Shown here one piece after another: positions 22,976-34,200 of a stretch of DNA of 64,000 nucleotides; position 1 is the first letter of the stretch; the number at the start of each line of letters is the position of its first letter. Source of the DNA: Symsagittifera roscoffensis (Eukaryota > Xenacoelomorpha > Acoela > Convolutidae); assembly GCF_963678635.1 (NCBI RefSeq), contig NC_087068.1, forward strand, positions 28,894,318-28,958,317, in the 5' to 3' direction. Made by a program: the position numbers and the translations under genes. The notes beneath the pieces were generated by a model. The model made no database searches. It saw nothing but the letters and a program-made list of their open reading frames with translations, and had not been told where the DNA came from.

Positions 22976-23641
22976 CAGCCATTCCCCAACCCCCCCCCCC
23001 CCCCCCCCTTCCCCCTCCCTCTCTCTCAGGGATTTGACCCCCTCACCAAGCAAAGGGTCCCCCCTTGGTATTATTTTATAACATCCATTTTAGGCCGACT
23101 AACCCTATAACTTTTCTAGGGCAGCCTTGAGCGCCAGTATAAACTAACTTTGAGGGTGAAAAACGCAATTTGATGTTCAAATTTTCCAAAAACGATCAAA
23201 AACGGCTTTTTTGACCTGTTTTTTTTTCAAAAGTTTGCCAGCATTGCAAAATTTTTGGTTTAAGTGCGGTCTTGGCTCTTTTTCCTCCACCGCCCCCCCC
23301 CCCTCCGCCACCGCACCTCACATAAGTATCAATTTCATGGTGTAAAAAGGAGTTTACCGCGTTGAATATGAAGAAGAAATATGCTTGTCATTGCCTAGTA
23401 AGTACAGATACCGATTTTTGTAACAACCGGACAATGTGAGCAGAAAAATACTTATAACAAAAACTCGCCGGTGGGGGGAAAGGAGGAAAAAGAACGGGGG
23501 TCTTCATAATGTTCTTGGAGTCTCAGATGTTCTCGGATATTCTCGGAAAACCATTTTGGTTGACCTAAAAAAAGGTAGAAAAAAATTAGAAAAATTTACG
23601 AAAATCTGCCTTTGCCACGAGAAATCTTAAATCAGCCCCTG
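22976..23641 (+). mobile_element. hAT-like MITE copy nested in a larger element
   Basis: Contains the family landmarks: an AGGGATTTGACCCCCT stretch, CAAAGGGTCCCC, the GCGCCAGTATAAACTAACTTTGAGG block, GTTGACCTAAAAAAAGG and a CACGAGAAATCTTAAATC..CCCCTG right end. The left end is C-rich and diverged. Interrupted by the insertion at 23278-23492. Confidence 0.6.
23278..23492. mobile_element. Short MITE nested in the hAT-like copy
   Basis: CTTTTTCCTCC at the left and GGAGGAAAAAG at the right are perfect 11-bp inverted repeats. The interior matches the copies at 1012-1216, 322-412 and 39569-39650 (CTCACATAAGTATCAATTTC, TGGTGTAAAAAGGAGTTTA). Confidence 0.65.
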
Positions 23642-24183
23642 AACATTAAATATTATGTAATATATCAAGTTTTCTTGACTTATATTGTCATGGTGCTAGA
23701 GGTAGAAACTATTTTCTTATCAAGTTTTCAGATGGTGCAATTTGCATATTATGTCAAATGGTGCATCAATCACAAGCAAGGGTAGACGATTAAAAAAATA
23801 ATTGAAAAAACGTGGCTATTATGAAGAGAAGGCCCCGGTACAAAAAGCAGTGCCACATTTTTTGAGGCAGTCTGAAACCAACCTTTTTTGTTATCAATAT
23901 TTACTCAATGAAAAAATGTTGAAAAGTTGCTTTTATTTTTGTTTTTAGTGGAGACAAAATGTTAAATTTGAATCGTAATTTGGCACAATCGGCTGTCCAC
24001 GGAGACTCAGAAATCAACTTGATCCACCTCAAAAAACATATATATTCCTAGTGCACTCCCATAAGCAATTAAGTACCTAGACGTGACCCAGACGTGACCG
24101 ACTTTTCTGGTTATCCTAATTTTCTGTCCTTCACCTTTATACGGGAAATATTGCATTCAAATGAGCTCAACTGACCCACCCTG

Positions 24184-25490
24184 TAAATACCTCAAAGTTT
24201 CCCCTCTGCCTATGTAAAATGGTCATTTCACGGTAACTTTATGTATAGCAGCCGCGTCTTCTCAGATTTTGCGAAGAAAAGCAGGGAATTCTACCACATA
24301 TTTGTATAATGAATTCCCTCTCCTGTTTTCTACACGCGGAGAGAAAGATACATTTTCCATATATGGAATACAGAGGCAGTCCCTGATATTCCTTTCCCTT
24401 TCAGTCGAATAATCCCTTCAAAATTTGTTCACGTGTCGCACATTGTCGTAGGAATAAACGCAGTCCGTTCAAAGCTTCTTCAGTTTTTCACAACACGTTA
24501 TCCCCTTTCCCTTCAGTCGCGCGTGTTTTATACTCTTGAAGCATTGCATGCTCATTTTGTTTTGTCCGCCGCAGTTTTTTCCTGCAGAAAAAAATTGACA
24601 TCTGCTTATTTGTGTACGTAAATGCATTTTGCAGTTTGCAGAAAAAAAAACAACAAAAAATGCATTTGTGATAATATAATTGAACTGCAGTGTTTTTGCA
24701 ACAGAAAAATATTGTCCTCTTCAACTCATTTTTATCAGTATTTCCTTAGCGCAGTTATTGCGAACTAAATTGAGCAGAAATTACCAACTTTGGTCTTCCC
24801 AAGATGCAATTGGCTGCATAAGGTAAGATTATTTTCAGAAAAGTATTTCTCAATTGATAAAATATTTTAGTTTTTTGACGTCGTTTTTCAATTTGTAACT
24901 TATTTGAACCATACGGTAAAAAAAAAATTAAAATTTTGAATCATCTGACTTTCTGACACTTTATTCAGATTTCACTTAGAGATGCACTGCAAACCTCTAA
25001 AAAACTGAGCAGTAAAATCGAACTGTAAAATTTTTATATCTAATTATTTTGTTTTAGGCATACCAAGAAATTTTCGCCTACGTTGCTGCTCGAAATGTTT
25101 CCAAGTTACTGATTACAATTGACATAGTTTTTTTTCAGGTTTAAAAAATGTAAATACAACCTATTTACTTACACCTCTGAGTTATACTGATCAATGAGGT
25201 TGTGAATTCCCATTTACTCTAACGTTCATTAGTACAAGTAGGACAAATCAATTCATTATGTACCAAATTTATATGTTTATCATTGTAAAAAGGTCAAAAG
25301 TTTAGCCACTTCGTTATTTAATTATCTAACGTTGAGCAAATGGAAAAATTGTGGCCAGAGCTCAATATCCGAAAAAAAAATGCCCAAAATGTGAATAAGA
25401 CTCGATTTGAAATTTTGCACGCTGACACCTCAGAATTTAGTTCAGCATTTTAATTGCATTTTGCGGAGCTAAAAAATTTTAGTTCGGCAT
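24184..25490. other. Intergenic, no gene seen
   Basis: AT-rich; an inverted pair around GGGAATTC (about 24285-24325) and no supported coding frame. Confidence 0.35.
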
Positions 25491-25492
25491 TT

Positions 25493-25535
25493 TGGGGCGT
25501 TCAAGAGTACCGAAGTACAGCAATGCCGAAAAAGG
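25493..25535. repeat. Fragment of the CAACAGTGCCGAA foldback family
   Basis: TGGGGCGTTCAAGAGTACCG followed by AAGTACAGCAATGCCGAAAA matches the left end of the foldback at 26633 with several substitutions. Confidence 0.55.
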
Positions 25536-25801
25536 CGGGAAATTTTCAGAATAATTTAAACGCATTTTCTAACATTTTCTTAAAAGCGGGAAGTTACTGA
25601 GGCTATTTAACAAAAAAAATTCACTCCAATTTTTGGCGGCAAAATGTCTGCATCTGCAACTGGTGGCGTCCCTCATGCTTGAAGGAACGAATGCTTGAAA
25701 TTACTTTTAGCTTACTTTCAGCCAATCAGAATTGAGTATTCAAAATCTTGAAGAAAATCGCGAAAATTTCAAAGTAAGAAAATAAATCCAGACCATTAAT
25801 A

Positions 25802-26533
25802 CAGTGCTGATTTAAATTATCCGGACAAAACGAACAAAATTTGAATTTTGAAACGCGTTTTTCTCAAATTGGGTTGAGATTAGACAACAAGTGAACAGAA
25901 CAAAAATTGCTTAGATTTTCACCAGAATTAATATGGCGTCATTTTTTTCGAAATTCTCAACAAAAATTTTCCCCGAAAAATGGGTCATTTTGGCTTTTTT
26001 CACTTAATCAAGAATTACGCTGAAACTATTTTGTTAATTGATAAGGAAAAATACTTCACAAGAAGCCTCTTACACAGTCCAACAAAGTTTAAGAGGGGTT
26101 AAATCTCCATAAACCTGTATCAGAGAAAAAAAAAACTAGTTGATAGTCAAAAAATGTGATTTTTACTATATAAAACCCAGAATTTTTGCTTAATAAGAAG
26201 TTTTAAACAATTTGCGCAAACTTTTGGAGATAACACCCTTCTTAAAGTTTGTTGGGCTACGTAAGGGGCTGACTTTGATATAATTATGTCTGCGATCGAG
26301 TGGGTATTTTCGGCGTAATTTTTGATTAACTAAGAAAGGCCGAAATGACCCATTTTTGGGGTAAAATTTTGGGCCCGAATTTCGCAAAAAAAATTACACC
26401 ATATCAATTCTGCTAAAACTTTAAGCAAGTTTTTTTTTCATAAGTTTTCACCTAAATTTGACCCAATTTGAGAAAAACGGGTTTTAAATTTCAAGTTTAA
26501 CGCGTTTTGTCCGGTTAATTTAAATCAGCACTG
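25802..26533. mobile_element. Second Tc1/mariner-like foldback MITE
   Basis: Begins CAGTGCTGATTTAAATTA and ends with its mirror TTAATTTAAATCAGCACTG; both ends abut TA (25800-25801, 26534-26535). The inner ends CCGGACAAAACG/CGCGTTTTGTCCGG continue the inverted repeat, and a CCCAACAAACTTTAAGA segment is mirrored across the centre, so most of its 732 bp pairs with itself. No coding potential. Confidence 0.8.
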
Positions 26534-26632
26534 TATTGACCGATTAGATAATATGCAGATGAGTTTTCAAGACTGGGAAATTCTTATGATTTTGAACACA
26601 TTAATCTTGATGATTATCTGAACAGTAATGCT

Positions 26633-26918
26633 GGGGCGTTCAACAGTGCCGAAGTACAACAGTGCCAGAAATGGAAAAGTGTTCAACAGTGCCAAAAATT
26701 GATGATTTTCGGCACTGTTGAACTATAATTTTATTTTCGGCACTCTTGTACTTCGGCACTGTTGAACGCCTCTCTGAGGGCAACACAGTAGTGCCGAAAT
26801 ACAACAGTGCCGAAAATAATTTTATTGTTCAACAGTGCCGAAAATCATCAATTTTCGGCACTGTTCAACACTTTTTCATTTTCGGCACTGTTGTACTTCG
26901 GCACTATTGTACTGCCCC
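26633..26918. repeat. Foldback element built of twelve CAACAGTGCCGAA units
   Basis: The 13-base motif CAACAGTGCCGAA (or close variants) occurs twelve times in the order three forward, three reverse, three forward, three reverse, making the whole 286 bp an imperfect palindrome centred near 26776. Ends read TGGGGCGTTC and its partial mirror GTACTGCCCC. TAATGC lies just outside both ends and could be a target duplication. No coding content. Confidence 0.75.
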
Positions 26919-27237
26919 AATAATGCGGTTGTAACCCGCAATTTGTAATATTTTTGATTACTTTTCACTGATTAAATAGATTTTCTGTTAATAATGACTT
27001 CGATTTTGTGAGAAAGGCATTTAGCCAATAGAAACGCTGAGCGATTTTGATTGCTTGAAATTTTTTAAGCATTCGGTCTTTCTAGCATGAGAACCCTCCC
27101 CCTGAAAATTGAACAATTATTTTGGGGCCAAAAAGTCTAAATTGCAAATTTTCTTGCTCGAAATCTTAAAGTGGCACTTAAGATCATAAACGTTCGCCGT
27201 TTATTTTTTGATTGCCGCACTTAATATGTTGAAACTT

Positions 27238-27318
27238 GTTCAAATTTTTGGCACTGTTGAACAAGGTTTTCATTTTCGGCACTGTTGAGCTAATTTTTTT
27301 TCGGCACTGTTGTACTGC
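27238..27318. repeat. Partial copy of the CAACAGTGCCGAA repeat
   Basis: Three reverse-orientation units (TTTTTGGCACTGTTGAAC, TTTTCGGCACTGTTGAG, TTTCGGCACTGTTGTACTG). A lone unit also occurs at about 28258-28272. Confidence 0.65.
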
Positions 27319-27326
27319 ACCGGCAT

Positions 27327-27419
27327 GGATCTACTTAACAATCTCCCCTCCCCCCTTATTGTATCTACTAAAGAATCTCCCCCCCCCTTTCTTGAAAGGG
27401 GGAGATTGTTAAGTAGATC
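27327..27419. mobile_element. 93-bp micro-MITE with 8-bp target duplication
   Basis: GATCTACTTAACAATCTCCCC and its exact mirror form 21-bp arms around a short C-rich middle. ACCGGCAT occurs immediately outside both ends (27319-27326 and 27420-27427), an 8-bp duplication as made by hAT-type transposases. It landed at the end of a CAACAGTGCCGAA repeat fragment. Confidence 0.75.
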
Positions 27420-27427
27420 ACCGGCAT

Positions 27428-28255
27428 TTTAGTTGCGTTTTGCCGAACTTAATAATTTTGACGTTGACGCGAGTTTTTTATCTAGCTGCAAAAAGGACTG
27501 AAACTTTATACAGATTTTAATGAACACCAACAAGGGTTTACCTTAAGTATGTTATTGAGAGTGGTGAATAATTCCGCCCTCAAAACTATTTCAACTTGAG
27601 TCGTTCTTTCATTGGTTCAAGTTGTGCAAATCTTCGAAGAAAAATTTAAAGAATTTAGTAAACAAAATTCATTTCAGAAAATTTAAGGTCAGTTTGAAAT
27701 AAGTCATGAGACCGAAGTGAAAGCTGTTGGCGATTAAGTTTTGATGGATATCTTGAATTCAGTTTCATGTGCCATTTTGAGAGTCATAGAACCTCCAGAT
27801 GCAGGCTTAAGCAATTGATCCATGTGATTTTTTTTCATTTCTTTTTTGAATATTTATCCGTCATCTTTAATTTAAGTTTTTATTTATTCTGGTTCTCATT
27901 AAAAAAAAACCTTCAAGTTCAAACTCTTGAATAATTTGCAATTTATTTTTTAGAAATTCGTTTGCGTGTTCGTTTTAAGTGTTCGCATTAGCTTTAGCCT
28001 TCTCAATGGAAAAATGCTCAAAATTAAAAGGGTTCAATATTTAAATAAGCAATTAGCATTTATTCTTAACAAAAAGGTCAAGTTTTGTTATTTTGTTTAC
28101 TGGAATCTTCTTGATGTTCTGATAGTGATTGAAACCATAAAAAATTACACAAAATTTTATATATTTTACAATTTTAGTATTCTAACAAACAAAAGGAAAT
28201 GAAAAAAAAACACATCACACGGAATAGGAGGAAAACAAGCGAGAAACGCTGAAAT
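27428..28255. other. Intergenic, no gene seen
   Basis: AT-rich; frames present are short and compositionally biased. The 78-codon plus frame at 27966 has no recognisable motif and begins in low-complexity sequence. Confidence 0.35.
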
Positions 28256-28297
28256 TTGACAGTGCCGAAAAATTTATGTAGAAAGATGATTTATGAG

Positions 28298-28666
28298 CAG
28301 GGGGCGGCTCTAGGATTTTCTCGACCTTTTTTTTAATTGACCAAATTGATTTAACGAGCTCTCCCAAAGCACTACAAAGAGCCTGTTTTGGCCAAAATTT
28401 CTGCGCCGCAGGCAAAATTTAAAAAAAACAGGCCGAAAAAGGTCTTTTAAGGCACTTTTTGGAAAATTTTGACCAAAAATTTGCGTTTTTTCGGCGCGCG
28501 CTCCCCCCCTCAACATTAGTATGTATTGGCGCCTTAGACGCCTTTAGAAAAATTTTACGGTCAGTCAGCCAAAAATTGATATCTCAAAATAGTACAAAGG
28601 GGGGACCCTTCGGGTCGGCAGGGGGCTGAATCCCTGGGGGGGTGTCCTCCCTTAAATCCGCTACTG
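28298..28666 (-). mobile_element. hAT-like MITE, copy A
   Basis: Begins CAGGGGGCGGCTCTAGG and ends CTTAAATCCGCTACTG, imperfect inverted ends of the family CAGGGGCGGATTTAGG. Interior landmarks: GCGCGCTCCCCCCCTC, TGGCGCCTTAGACGCC, a GGGGGGACCCTTCGGGTCGG block and AATCCCTG. No matching 8-bp flanks in this copy. Confidence 0.7.
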
Positions 28667-29435
28667 GTTTCAATCAAATAACCGTTCAAGGGTCAAAGTT
28701 ATAAAAAAAAACTTATTTGATAATTGTTTACCATGAAGCTGCTTGAATCAGTAATGTACCTCTTGGCCGGCTGGTGGGAGGCGACTGACTCACACCACAA
28801 TTCTGATTGGCAAATTTTTTTTTGCAATTGGAGCACTCTTTGGTATTATGTTACGACAGCAATTTCGGGATGAACAAACTTCGGCTTTGGTATTTCTTTT
28901 TTAGAGGAGAGAGTGCTGAAATAACGTGAATTCAAAATTTCTCATAAGCGGGTTAATTTTTTTGGCAAAACAGGATCTTTATAAAACTTTAGTTTTTTCA
29001 AAACCACCGTTAAAATTTCTCGTAGCATTGTGGCGCTCCCTTAGAGGTAGTGCCCTGCAATCATATCAACAATTGTACGTTAAACGGCTATACGGTTGAA
29101 AGGTTGAACATCACATATAAACGGCTATTTTAATTTCTGCTTGAAATTTTTTTTGTTATTTTACCAGATACAAGAAAAACTTCTGAGACATGCTGCCAGA
29201 TAGAAAGTTCAGGTCCATTGATTTATCGTATTTTGTCTTTTTTGAGGGAAAAAACTGAATTGTTTTTCATTTTTGTGATAATTTTCATTTTGATTAATTA
29301 ACTTGATAGTTTTCGTTTTGCTGAAGATATCAATTGTGGTTGCAATCCGGAGTTTTCACGAGGGGGTGCAATTTTGATGCAGAAGAACAGAAGAAACCGA
29401 AAGCAATAATCAAAATTTTTAGGAAATGTTTTTGG

Positions 29436-29843
29436 CAGTAGCGAATTTAGGGGGGGCGAGGTGGCTGACGCCGCATCTCAGGATTCGACCCTCTGCCGTT
29501 CCAAAGGGTCCCCTTTTGTACTATTTTGAGATATGCATTTTTGGCTGACTGACCTTAAAATTTTTCTAAAGGCGCCTAAGGCGCCAATACATACTAATTT
29601 TGAGGGGGGAGCGCGCGCCAAAAAAAACGCAATTTTTGGTCAAAAATTTCCAAAAAGTGCCTAAAAACGCCTTTTTTGGACTGTGGCGCAGAAAATTTGG
29701 CCAAAATAGGGACTAAACCGCGCTGAAGGAGAGCTCAAAAAATCAATTCGGTCGACGTAAAAAAAAAAGGTCGAAAAAATTTTCGAAATTTTTTTGAAAA
29801 TCCGCCCCCCCCCCCGCTCGAGAAAATCTTAGATCCTCCCCTG
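29436..29843 (+). mobile_element. hAT-like MITE, copy B
   Basis: Opposite orientation to copy A. Starts CAGTAGCGAATTTAGG and ends AGATCCTCCCCTG. Longest intact member here, about 408 bp, with AAGGCGCCTAAGGCGCC, GAGCGCGCGCC and GAGAGCTCAAAAAATCAATT landmarks. The region 28667-29435 between copies A and B holds no gene I can support. Confidence 0.7.
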
Positions 29844-29862
29844 ATATATAAAGACCGTAAAT

Positions 29863-30010
29863 TGGCCAAATTTTGTGCGACGCAGGCAAATTTTTGAAAA
29901 AAGGCCAAAAAAGGCGTTTTTAGGCACTTTTTGGAAAATTTCGACCAAAAAACGCGTTTTTTCGGCGCGAGCTACCCCCTCAAAGTTAGTAAAGATTAGC
30001 GCCGAAGGAA
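29863..30010 (-). repeat. hAT-like MITE fragment, copy C
   Basis: Inner segment of the same family in the orientation of copy A (GCAGGCAAATTTTTGAAAAA, TTTTTAGGCACTTTTTGG, TTCGGCGCGAGCTACCCCC); both ends missing. Confidence 0.6.
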
Positions 30011-30057
30011 AAAAGTAGCTAGATTTAGAAAAAAAAGTAGCTCGCCTGCCATTTTTT

Positions 30058-30443
30058 CAGGGGCGGATCTAGGATTTTCTCGAGGGGGGTAGATTTTCAA
30101 AAAAATTTTGAAAATTTTGTCGACTTTTTTTAGGTCGACCAATTTGATTTTCTGAACTCACCCTAATCACTAGAAATACCCCATTTCAACCAAATTTTCC
30201 AAGACGTTTTTAGGCTTTTTGGAAAACTTTGACTAAAAAATTGCGTTTTTTCGGCGCGCGCTCCCCTCTCAAAAATTAGTATATATTGGCGCCCAAGGCG
30301 ATTTTAGAAAAATATAAGGGTACCTCACCAAAAATAGATATCTCTAAATAGTACAAAGGGGGGACCCTTTGGGTCGGCAGGGGGTCGAATCCCTAAAGAG
30401 AAACGTCCGCAATCCCCCCCCCCCCCCCCTAAATACGCTACTG
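30058..30443 (-). mobile_element. hAT-like MITE, copy D
   Basis: Starts CAGGGGCGGATCTAGG and ends CTAAATACGCTACTG. The flanks CATTTTTT and CGTTTTTT agree at 7 of 8 positions, fitting a hAT 8-bp target duplication with one later change. Confidence 0.75.
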
Positions 30444-30501
30444 CGTTTTTTAATTTTTTTTTACAACTGACTTTTTTCTTCGAAAACATTGAACTCTGAA
30501 G

Positions 30502-30705
30502 CAGGAGCGGATCTAGGATTTTCTCGAGGGGGATGGGCGGTTTTTGAAAAATAAAATTCGAAAATTTTGGCGGCTTTTTTCAGGTCGACCCAATTGATTT
30601 TCCGAGAACAAAGTTTTGCCAAAGTTTCTGCGCGGTAGGCAAATGTTTGACAAAAAAGCAGGCCAAATAATTGCGTTTTTCGGTGCGCGCTCCCCTTCAA
30701 AAGCG
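30502..30705 (-). repeat. hAT-like MITE, truncated copy E
   Basis: Left end CAGGAGCGGATCTAGGATTT and interior to GCGCGCTCCCC are present; the rest is missing. Confidence 0.65.
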
Positions 30706-31259
30706 GACATCTATCATTTTAGCTGTTGTTCGCAATTTGTGCAGGTAGCCACGCGGTCAAACTTCAAACATGTGAACATAGTCTCAAATCAGTCTTGCTT
30801 GAGCCTGTGAATTTTTTGAACTATTTTTGGCATATTATTTTCAGAGCCAGGCACGAAACGTCATGTGATATTTTTTGCACTCTGTTGCAAAAATCGTTAA
30901 TAGTCAAGCCAAAAACAGTCGAACTCAAAAACTGAAAGTAAAATTTACAGTATAAATGCTCTCCGTATCACGTAATAGATAAAATAAAACAACACGTCGC
31001 ACTTTTACTATTATTATATACGAAAAAGACCGCTGAGCCAACTTTTATTTTTATAACACAATCCAAAAGTTATTTTATTATTATTTTTCTTTCAACTTTA
31101 TTTTTCAAACCACCAGAAAAAGTAAAACAACCAAGGAAGAAAAATTGTAAACTGCAACTTTTCTTAAATATAATCAATTGTATAATTTGGAATTTGGTCT
31201 GTTACAAAAAAGTCATCTTTTTCACAGAAACTGGACATAAAAAAAACATCAGACCAAAA
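30706..31259 (+). other. Upstream region and probable 5' UTR of the SLC16 gene
   Basis: No coding signal. An acceptor-like CTTTTTCACAG ends at about 31226, so the ATG exon may be preceded by a non-coding exon outside what I can identify. No TATA box could be fixed. Confidence 0.35.
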
Positions 31260-34200
31260 ATGACTGAAAACGAAGGACTCAGACCTTATTTGACATCACG
31301 GGCTGAACAAACTCATGGAGATGATTCAAACGACATGGTGCTCATGGCAACAGCTGGCAACTCGTCAGTTAAGCAGCCGCCGTTTTTCGTACCTCCGAGT
31401 TACCATGACACGACTCAAAACTCCGAACCCCTCCCGTTGACAATCATCCAACCCGAGGACCTAGATCCGAATGACCGGCGACTAGGATTGTACGGCGAAG
31501 ATGCCGAAGATGAAGACGGGGCGCCTGAGAGGGCCCCCGAAATGGAGGCGGCACCTGACGGAGGGTGGGGATGGTTGATAGTGTTGGCGGCTTTCTTCAA
31601 CAATATGGTGTTGGACGGGATAGCCTACTCGTGTGGAGTCTACTTCCCCGTGTTCCTTCGGGAGTTCGAGGAGTCGGCGTCCAAGACTGCCTGGATTGGA
31701 TCACTCTGCTCTGGATGCTATCTTGCTATTTGTAAGTTATAATACCTCTGCAACTTTTGCAATCCTGTTCAATTGTAAAAACAAACGCAAAAATTAATTT
31801 TATGCGTTATTTTCTGTTCATCAAGTAGTACGTTGTAAGAAATGAGTTTATTTCCAAAAATTTATTATTTCTTAAAGCATAAATTTTTGAGAATTATATT
31901 TCTAGCTTCTACAATTTGTGTTAAAAATTGCATCGTGATCAAAAGAAGTAATTGCTAAACTGAAATTTATTCTAATGGCAAACTTCTCCGTTTCAGCTCC
32001 TCTGGCAGCCGCGGCTACAAATATCCTGGGGTGTCGAGTGGTGTCTCTGGTGGGGTGTCTGTGGGCTGCCGCCTCCCTCGCCCTCGCATCCTTCGCCTCC
32101 TCGGTCGACATCCTCATCCTCTCTTTCGGCATATCCACAGGCAAGTCACAAACCCTAATGATTACACTTGAACTGGTAGGTGTTGTTTTTTTTCAATTTC
32201 TTCCAAATTTAGCAACAAGTCTATACAAATTTAGCATCAAAACAAACCATTGTCATTTTTTATTTGCCAGCAATTTTTTTTAATTCTGATTTTTACAAAA
32301 AATCTAGAAAAGCGTGATTAATTATTCATAATTACCCAATTTGGTCTAGATTTTTTGAGCGCGTGCTGTTTACTAAACAAGTTATCCAGATGGGCGCCAA
32401 AAACTTTTTGAAAAAAAGATCTTCAAGCTTGTTCGGCCTTAAAAAACGGGCGTAATATCTTTTTAGCACCATGTGGCCTAAACCTTGGGGAAACATTTTG
32501 CTACCAGAATCGAGGAAAAGACAACTCTTCATCCTTCAACTCAAATGAAACTTTTTGACTTATGTTCCTAATTTTTCAGGGCTGGCTTTCGGATTCCTCT
32601 ACTTGCCCTCTCTGGTCATTGTGGGTCTCTGGTTCGAGAAGAAGCGAGGAGTCGCAACCGGAATCACAGTTGCCGGAAGCGGAGTGGGAATGTTTGTGCT
32701 GCCTCCCCTCTGCACCCTCATGATTGACCACTGGGGATGGAGATTCTCTATGTATGGTCTAGCAGCTATGGTCTTCCTGTGCGCTCCACTGGCCATGCTT
32801 TATAGACCAGTTCCACCGAACTTCAGAAACGGACAGTCCAAAAAAGCCAAAGTGAAGTCCGCTGGAACGCATCACATAAATAAAGAAGTTGAACTGAATG
32901 GACACAAGGGCCAAGATTCGAGTCCCACTGAGGAAGAAGATGCGAACTCGTACTCAGAAACTTCTGTCGACGACAGAGCCGAAGGCGAAATTCCTGAGAT
33001 CCGAGTGAGCGACTTCGAAAAACGAGGAAGCTCGCAAAGTGTCGCGTTTGCTGCTAGCTCCGGACGCACTGGCAGAGGTAAAAACGAACCTATGTTGCTC
33101 AAAAAGGCGATGATGAACAGAAAGAAAACTAATGGACTGTGTCAAAGCATGACGACAGTTAATTGTAGTCAAACTGAATCACAAGCCGCGCAACCACAGC
33201 TTTCAAAGACTCTAGAGGACCTTAGCGACCGAACGTTTGAAAACTCGGAGTATGGTAACGGCAGCGCACACTTGCAGCACAGCTCGGCCCGTCTCTCGGG
33301 TTTTGAGATGAACGCCGAAATCAAAAATGAGATTAGAAACAATCGAGGTCGACCTTCGAACGTTTCGCATTTGAGTGTATCGGCTGCGGAACCCCTTAGA
33401 AAGAAGGATTTGTTCTATAGTGTCAGCACTATTAATCTCTCTACGGGAGATATGAACAATAACAACAACAACAATGAAGGCACACGAGAACGAAACGGTT
33501 CGGCCCTCGGCGATTTGGGTGACATAATATCTGAACACGAGGATCAGAAGCTACATAGGAAGTTGCATAACAATAAGTTCGTGAACGGACTCATGAACAT
33601 GCTGGGCCTGGAGATCTTCAAGGACAGGTGTTTCATCATGCTCTTGGTGTCGAGCGTCGTTGGATTCCTGGGTTTGTATGAGTCATTTTAAAATATGTTA
33701 AGTTCATTTATTCACGAGGAAAAGGGCCAACATACGAGCTCTTCGGATCTTTACTCTCATGTTTAGTTTATTGCAAATTTCTCGTTTTTTTCTGGGCTGG
33801 GTAATTTTTCCTCGCCATCAAGCAACGGTCACGGTGAGTCTCGATCCACTGACCTCTTATTAGTGAGGTGGAAACATGGCCACTCATTCGGTGTCTCCTT
33901 TCGCCACAGCCGTTTTTTTTTTTTAACTTTTTTTTTTCAAATTTCTGATTTTTTCATGAGCAGATACTTTCATTTAATGACTATTTCTAGGGCGCGTCTC
34001 TTTTTTGAGCAAAATTATTTACAATTTGATTTATCATTTTGCTAGCTACTGCGAAGCAACCAAATGTGTTATTGTTCGTTGGCATTCAAAGTAATCGTTT
34101 GGGAACTTTTGCCTATATGTAAGTTATTTGAAATGGAATATGGAAATTGATCATGTCTGCCAGGAGCTGCCGGCTACAAATATTTGCCCGTCAAAGTCCC

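Larger units (their letters stand above)
22649..24183. mobile_element. 1.5-kb element with 15-bp perfect terminal inverted repeats, carrying nested insertions
   Basis: CAGGGTGGGTCAGTT at 22649-22663 is exactly mirrored by AACTGACCCACCCTG at 24169-24183, with further loose symmetry inside (AGGTGGATC near 22673 and its mirror near 24016). The flanks show no clear target duplication. A hAT-like MITE (22976-23641) sits inside, itself split by another MITE (23278-23492). No transposase is visible; superfamily undetermined. Confidence 0.6.

Noticed and set aside
22753-23037. 94-codon plus frame with a polyproline C-terminus
   Set aside because: The proline run is a C homopolymer in a MITE; the rest has no family features and lies inside a nested transposon.
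28215-28516. Minus frames of 66-68 codons
   Set aside because: They lie wholly within the hAT-like MITE copy A.
30461-30810. Minus and plus frames of 64-79 codons
   Set aside because: They fall in and beside MITE copy E; similar frames recur in other copies because the DNA is shared.
31194-31259. Upstream extension of the SLC16 frame
   Set aside because: It starts with TTG, not ATG; the ATG at 31260 has an acceptable context and is followed by the expected acidic tail.
33212-33538. 108-codon minus frame
   Set aside because: Antisense shadow of the central loop of the SLC16 protein.
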